Shown in pieces: positions 5,728-9,028 of a stretch of 9,028 bases of DNA. The stretch is from Nonlabens sp. (GTDB taxonomy: Bacteria; Bacteroidota; Bacteroidia; Flavobacteriales; Flavobacteriaceae), in contig JALZUY010000066.1 of NCBI GenBank assembly GCA_023301395.1, positions 1 through 9,028 of the forward strand, in the 5' to 3' direction. The translations under genes were made by a program, and so were the position numbers. The notes under the pieces are model-generated. The model searched no databases, was not told where the DNA came from, and saw nothing but the letters and a program-made list of their open reading frames with translations. The first letter of the stretch is position 1. Each line of letters begins with the position of its first letter.

Positions 5728-5761
5728 GTGTGTTCAACCTTTACGATACAATTTCACACAC
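5728..5761. promoter_or_regulatory. GTGTGT / ACACAC inverted repeat ahead of ubiA
   Basis: GTGTGT (5728-5733) and ACACAC (5756-5761) are 6-bp inverted arms around 22 nt, 65-98 nt before the ubiA ATG. The enclosed CAACCTTTACG resembles CAACCTTTCCG at 2021-2031. No clear TAnnTTTG box is visible before ubiA, so this is only a candidate operator. The remainder of 5438-5825 shows A/T tracts and no ORF of note. Confidence 0.25.
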
Positions 5762-5825
5762 CTTTATCATTTACAAAACTGAAACAACTTAACTTAGTAC
5801 GGTGAATCAAGAGCAAGCATATTCT

Positions 5826-6743
5826 ATGAGTACTAAGGCCAGTATAAAAACACTGGTCATTAAAGCACTGAGTTTGTTCTCAACAGTACGTTTGTACAAT
5901 ATCGCTGCCATTGCTGTAGCGCAGTTACTAGCTGCTGTTTTTATTATTGCTCCAGAACTTTCTGTAAAGGAAATAGTTCTCGATTATAAATTATGGTTAA
6001 TTATTCTCGCTAGTGCTGCTGCGATTGCTGGTGGCTATATCATCAATAATTTCTACGATCGTGAGAAAGATTTAATCAATAGACCTCAAAAGACTTTATT
6101 AGAAAACCAAGTAAGTCGTTCTACTTTATGGACCGTTTATTTTACAGTTAATGCGATTGCTTTTATCCTGGGATTAATAGTATCGTGGCGAGCTGGTTTG
6201 TTTTTTGCTGCATATATTTTTGCGATGTGGTTCTATTCTCATAAAATCAAACGGGTACTTTTTGCTGGTAATCTTACCGCTGCTCTACTTGCAATTACTC
6301 CTTTCTTTGTACTCTTTATGTATTACCGTAATTTGTATCTGGTGGTATTTGTACATGGTAGTTTCCTGTTTTTAATTCTTGCCATGCGTGAACTTATAAA
6401 AGACTTAGAAAACTTGAGAGGTGATCTTGCACAAAATTATCATACCATTCCGGTAGTATTAGGAGAAAAGGCAAGCAAGCGTTTTTACACGGTACTTACC
6501 TTATTAACGATCATTCCTATTACCGCCTTGATACTCTATTTTGACATAGGTTTTATGCGCTATTACTTTGCATTAATCTGTGGCGCATTATTAGTCTGTT
6601 TACCACTTTTATGGAATTCGCGACGCAAGCGTGAATATCTACTCATTCATTTAATTCTCAAAATAGTTATTGTAGGTGGCGTATTATCCATTTTATTAAT
6701 TGATTTACCAGCTATACTAGAACGAATTCAAAATTTCTTTTAA
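5826..6743 (+). CDS. UbiA-family prenyltransferase (geranylgeranylglycerol-phosphate geranylgeranyltransferase-like)
   Basis: This integral membrane enzyme transfers a polyprenyl chain from a prenyl diphosphate to an acceptor. The 305-residue chain has eight to nine hydrophobic helices and both Asp-rich motifs of the UbiA superfamily. NNFYDREKDLINRP (74-87) holds Asp78 and Asp82, and KDLENLRGD (192-200) holds Asp193 and Asp200; these bind Mg and diphosphate. Flavobacterial members are usually named after the archaeal digeranylgeranylglyceryl-phosphate synthase branch; the acceptor here cannot be read from sequence. I chose the ATG at 5826; an in-frame GTG at 5802 would add eight polar residues (NQEQAYS...) that look unlike a UbiA start. 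The stop overlaps the next start (TAATG), so the two are translationally coupled. The nearby mevalonate genes would supply precursor. Confidence 0.88.
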   Translation: MSTKASIKTLVIKALSLFSTVRLYNIAAIAVAQLLAAVFIIAPELSVKEIVLDYKLWLIILASAAAIAGGYIINNFYDREKDLINRPQKTLLENQVSRSTLWTVYFTVNAIAFILGLIVSWRAGLFFAAYIFAMWFYSHKIKRVLFAGNLTAALLAITPFFVLFMYYRNLYLVVFVHGSFLFLILAMRELIKDLENLRGDLAQNYHTIPVVLGEKASKRFYTVLTLLTIIPITALILYFDIGFMRYYFALICGALLVCLPLLWNSRRKREYLLIHLILKIVIVGGVLSILLIDLPAILERIQNFF

Positions 6744-7696
6744 TGAACAATCTTATCAACGTAGCGCTCGCTCAAATTTCTCCAGTATGGCTGGATAAAA
6801 AAGCAACCCTAGATAAAATACTTTCTACACTGGTAGATGCTAAAAAACAAGGCGCTGAGCTGGTGGTTTTTGGTGAAGGATTATTGCCAGGATATCCATT
6901 TTGGTTAGCGCTTACTGATGGTGCTGCATGGGATAAAAAAGAGGTCAAGGAATTACACAGGCATTATGTATTGAATAGTATATCTATTGAAGATGGAGAA
7001 CTTGATGCGGTATGCGCTTTTGCAAAAGCGAACTCCATAGCCATCTATTTAGGTATTATAGAAAGGCCTGGAGATCGTGGTGGTCATAGTGTTTATGCCA
7101 GTATGGTTTACATCAATCAAAACGGTAGCATAGAAAGTGTACACAGGAAGTTGCAGCCTACTTATGATGAGCGACTAACCTGGTCGCCTGGCGACGGAAA
7201 CGGATTAGTAACTCATAAATTAAAAGACTTTACAGTAAGTGGTTTGAACTGCTGGGAAAACTGGATGCCTTTACCTCGAGCGGCAATGTATGCGCAAGGA
7301 ACTAATTTACACGTTGCCTGCTGGCCAGGAAGCGATCACAATACTAAAGACATTACAAGATTCATAGCACGTGAAGGACGCACCTTTGTACTCTCTGTAT
7401 CCAGTATGATGTTTAAAGAAGATTTTCCTGCAAACACACCACATCTCGATTTAATTCTAGAGAAATCACCTGCAATTCTCGCAAATGGCGGTAGTTGTAT
7501 TGCCGGACCAGATGGTGAATGGATCATAGAACCACAAATAGGTAAAGAAGAAATTATTACTGCAACGCTAGATTTTAATCGTGTGTTGGAAGAGCGACAA
7601 AATTTTGACGCAGTAGGTCATTATTCAAGACCCGATGTAACTCAATTGCATGTGAATCGAGAGCGACAAAGTACGGTGAAGTTTACGGGTGAGTAA
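6743..7696 (+). CDS. Carbon-nitrogen hydrolase, nitrilase-type
   Basis: This 317-residue enzyme belongs to the nitrilase superfamily, which attacks C-N bonds through a Glu-Lys-Cys centre. Glu45 lies in VVFGEGLLPGYP, Lys136 in HRKLQPTYDER with the second glutamate Glu143, and Cys170 in LNCWENWMPLPRAAMYAQG. The CWEN-MPLPR-MYAQG signature and the size are those of true nitrilases (nitrile to carboxylic acid plus ammonia) rather than of amidases or N-carbamoyl hydrolases, but the substrate is not predictable. It lacks a signal peptide and should be cytoplasmic. Its ATG shares one base with the ubiA stop, so expression is linked to the prenyltransferase, an unexpected pairing. It ends 2 nt from the convergent barrel gene, with no terminator between. 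Confidence 0.9.
   Translation: MNNLINVALAQISPVWLDKKATLDKILSTLVDAKKQGAELVVFGEGLLPGYPFWLALTDGAAWDKKEVKELHRHYVLNSISIEDGELDAVCAFAKANSIAIYLGIIERPGDRGGHSVYASMVYINQNGSIESVHRKLQPTYDERLTWSPGDGNGLVTHKLKDFTVSGLNCWENWMPLPRAAMYAQGTNLHVACWPGSDHNTKDITRFIAREGRTFVLSVSSMMFKEDFPANTPHLDLILEKSPAILANGGSCIAGPDGEWIIEPQIGKEEIITATLDFNRVLEERQNFDAVGHYSRPDVTQLHVNRERQSTVKFTGE
7015..7030. repeat. 16-bp perfect palindrome CGCTTTTGCAAAAGCG inside the nitrilase gene
   Basis: This palindrome differs from the one at 2995-3010 only at the symmetric pair of positions 7 and 10 (C/G to T/A). It lies in frame so that it again encodes AFAKA (residues 92-96), in the helix of CAFAKANSIAIYLG. Finding the same palindrome and peptide in two unrelated enzymes suggests a dispersed sequence element rather than protein homology. 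Confidence 0.7.
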
Positions 7697-7698
7697 AA

Positions 7699-9028
7699 TT
7701 AAAAGGCATATGTCATCCCAGCAGTTATTACTCTAGGAAAATAACTACTACGTTGTTCAGTTACTACAAAAGAATTAGTCACAACAGACTGAGTAATATT
7801 GGTATTTATTAAATTATTGACTTCTATAAAATAGGTTGTCATTCCTTTTGGTGATTTGTATCTAAGATCAAAATCTAATCTCGTGAAGTTATTAGTACTA
7901 TCATTTGTTCTATTTTTAAATTCTTCAAAATTAAAAACTAGTGCTGCTAGAAAACCTTTAATAGGCTTGTAATTAAATTCAAAATCATAAGTAAGATTAC
8001 TCGTTTTAATAAGGCGATCAGCATAGTTTGCTTCTCTTAAGGAATAAGACCAACTGAAATCTAAATCAATTTTATTTGAAAGTTTAAAGTCTAAACCATT
8101 ACCTATTTTATATCTATTAGAATTAACAGTGTTTAATTGACCATTAAAAGAAGAAACAAACTCTGTATACCTATAACCAGTATCTAGAGATAATTTTACT
8201 TTCTTAATTTTTTTATCAAAATGAATATTTGAAAATAGATTGTGAACATCATCATTGAACTCTTGTAACCTATTAACAACCTCACCAGATTGAATTGTAG
8301 AGTTATTTATATTTGAAATAATGTCTCTATTGTATGTAATATTTCCAAAAATATTAAACTGTTTAGACCAGTTGAAATTTCTATAATTAAGATAAGAAGA
8401 ATGTTGCTTTGTAATAAATAAATTTGGGTTTCCAGAAGAAACTCTATTAAAAGAAAGCACATCTAACTTCTCAAATAATGCAATTGTAGATATAGGTTTG
8501 ATTCTATATTGTGATGAAAAGGTAAATTTCTCTGCCTGACTATAATCAGAAACTATTTTAATACTTGGTAATATTTGAATTGTATGCTTATTAACTGATT
8601 GCTGGGATTGTAAAATATTTAAATCTAAATAATCAAGACTTAAACTAGGTTCCAAAATAAAATCAGCTAATAAAGTTTTATAGGTAGTTTTAAAGAATGA
8701 ATTTAATTGTCTCGTATTTATACTATTGTTAAATCCAGAGGACTCTAAATTATTCATCATATCGTCAATAATTTGAAAATTAATAGTGGAATAATTATCA
8801 TCAGAATATCCTATACCAGCTAGAACTTTTAAATGACTAAAATCTGAAATTTTAATGTAGTCAGATACTGCAAGCCTAAAACCTATAGTTTCATTTTGCA
8901 TGTTATTTGAAAGAAAGGTTTCTTCTTCAAGATTATTAAGTAGATTTTCAAATAAGGCTTCATCTGCAGCAACAGTTAAATCACTGTTATCGTTAATATA
9001 ATACCATTCAAATAAGGTGTTAATGGTT
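7699..9028 (-). CDS. TonB-receptor-like outer-membrane beta-barrel protein, C-terminal part (5' end outside window)
   Basis: The frame is open from the window edge to TAA at 7699-7701, giving about 442 residues; the Met codon at 8899-8901 is internal, because coding continues upstream (...NDNSDLTVAADEALFENLLNN...). The chain is a run of amphipathic beta-strands with polar, Asn/Ser-rich loops, such as FTFSSQYRIKPIST and IDLDFSWSYSLREANYA. Near the end are a VNNLIN segment, typical of the last strands of Bacteroidetes TonB-dependent receptors and OMP_b-brl_3-type barrels, and a terminal GMTYAF with the C-terminal aromatic residue used for outer-membrane assembly. The plug and N-terminal domains are not in the window, so substrate is unknown. 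The gene looks more AT-rich than the nitrilase. It converges on the nitrilase with a 2-nt gap, so the transcripts must overlap. Confidence 0.8.
   Translation of the reverse strand, partial: TINTLFEWYYINDNSDLTVAADEALFENLLNNLEEETFLSNNMQNETIGFRLAVSDYIKISDFSHLKVLAGIGYSDDNYSTINFQIIDDMMNNLESSGFNNSINTRQLNSFFKTTYKTLLADFILEPSLSLDYLDLNILQSQQSVNKHTIQILPSIKIVSDYSQAEKFTFSSQYRIKPISTIALFEKLDVLSFNRVSSGNPNLFITKQHSSYLNYRNFNWSKQFNIFGNITYNRDIISNINNSTIQSGEVVNRLQEFNDDVHNLFSNIHFDKKIKKVKLSLDTGYRYTEFVSSFNGQLNTVNSNRYKIGNGLDFKLSNKIDLDFSWSYSLREANYADRLIKTSNLTYDFEFNYKPIKGFLAALVFNFEEFKNRTNDSTNNFTRLDFDLRYKSPKGMTTYFIEVNNLINTNITQSVVTNSFVVTEQRSSYFPRVITAGMTYAF

Noticed and set aside
7336..7527. 63-codon minus-strand ORF opposite the nitrilase
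   Set aside because: Antisense shadow with no start context or motif.
8899..8901. Met codon as the true start of the barrel gene
   Set aside because: The frame stays open upstream to the window edge with barrel-protein-like composition, and no signal peptide follows this Met.
1..9028. CRISPR array, tRNA or rRNA genes
   Set aside because: No regularly spaced repeats and no cloverleaf or rRNA-like sequence were seen on reading both strands.

Overview
The window looks like chromosomal DNA from a low-GC member of the Flavobacteriia (Bacteroidetes), probably a marine Flavobacteriaceae. The evidence is a short mevalonate-pathway cluster, a UbiA-type prenyltransferase of the archaeal-lipid-like branch, an outer-membrane beta-barrel protein ending in an aromatic residue, signal peptides of the '...TAQ' type, a TAnnTTTG promoter box, and few Shine-Dalgarno sequences. 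The genus cannot be fixed from the sequence alone.

Layout. Positions 2-88 hold the last 28 codons of an unidentified gene. After a 183-bp gap with two possible RNA hairpins come three + strand genes at 272-1986: a small secreted or outer-membrane protein, a compact M24-type metallopeptidase, and a two-helix membrane protein that overlaps it by 4 nt. A 337-bp non-coding stretch (1987-2323) carries several hairpins, direct repeats and a Bacteroidetes-type -7 box. It leads into diphosphomevalonate decarboxylase (TTG start) and, 10 nt further on, mevalonate kinase. A strong bidirectional terminator (4349-4385) closes that unit.

On the minus strand, 4417-5437 carries a small operon. Its first gene encodes a lipoprotein with an unusual Cys/Trp/Gly-rich, glycine-zipper C-terminus; the second encodes a 77-residue two-helix membrane protein. 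A 388-bp intergenic region with several palindromes separates this pair from ubiA, which is translationally coupled (TAATG) to a nitrilase-type carbon-nitrogen hydrolase. The right end is the C-terminal ~440 residues of a minus-strand TonB-receptor-like barrel protein, convergent with the nitrilase only 2 nt away.

How the genes fit together. Mevalonate kinase and the decarboxylase supply isopentenyl diphosphate. The UbiA enzyme is a plausible consumer of the resulting long prenyl diphosphates. The lipoprotein and small membrane protein lie between these isoprenoid genes, on the opposite strand, and look like accessory cargo. They are the best candidate for an undescribed system: possibly a bacteriocin-like surface effector with an immunity protein. 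This rests only on sequence architecture.

A second signal is a near-identical 16-bp palindrome, CGCTTTYGCRAAAGCG, found inside two unrelated genes and encoding the same peptide, AFAKA, in both.
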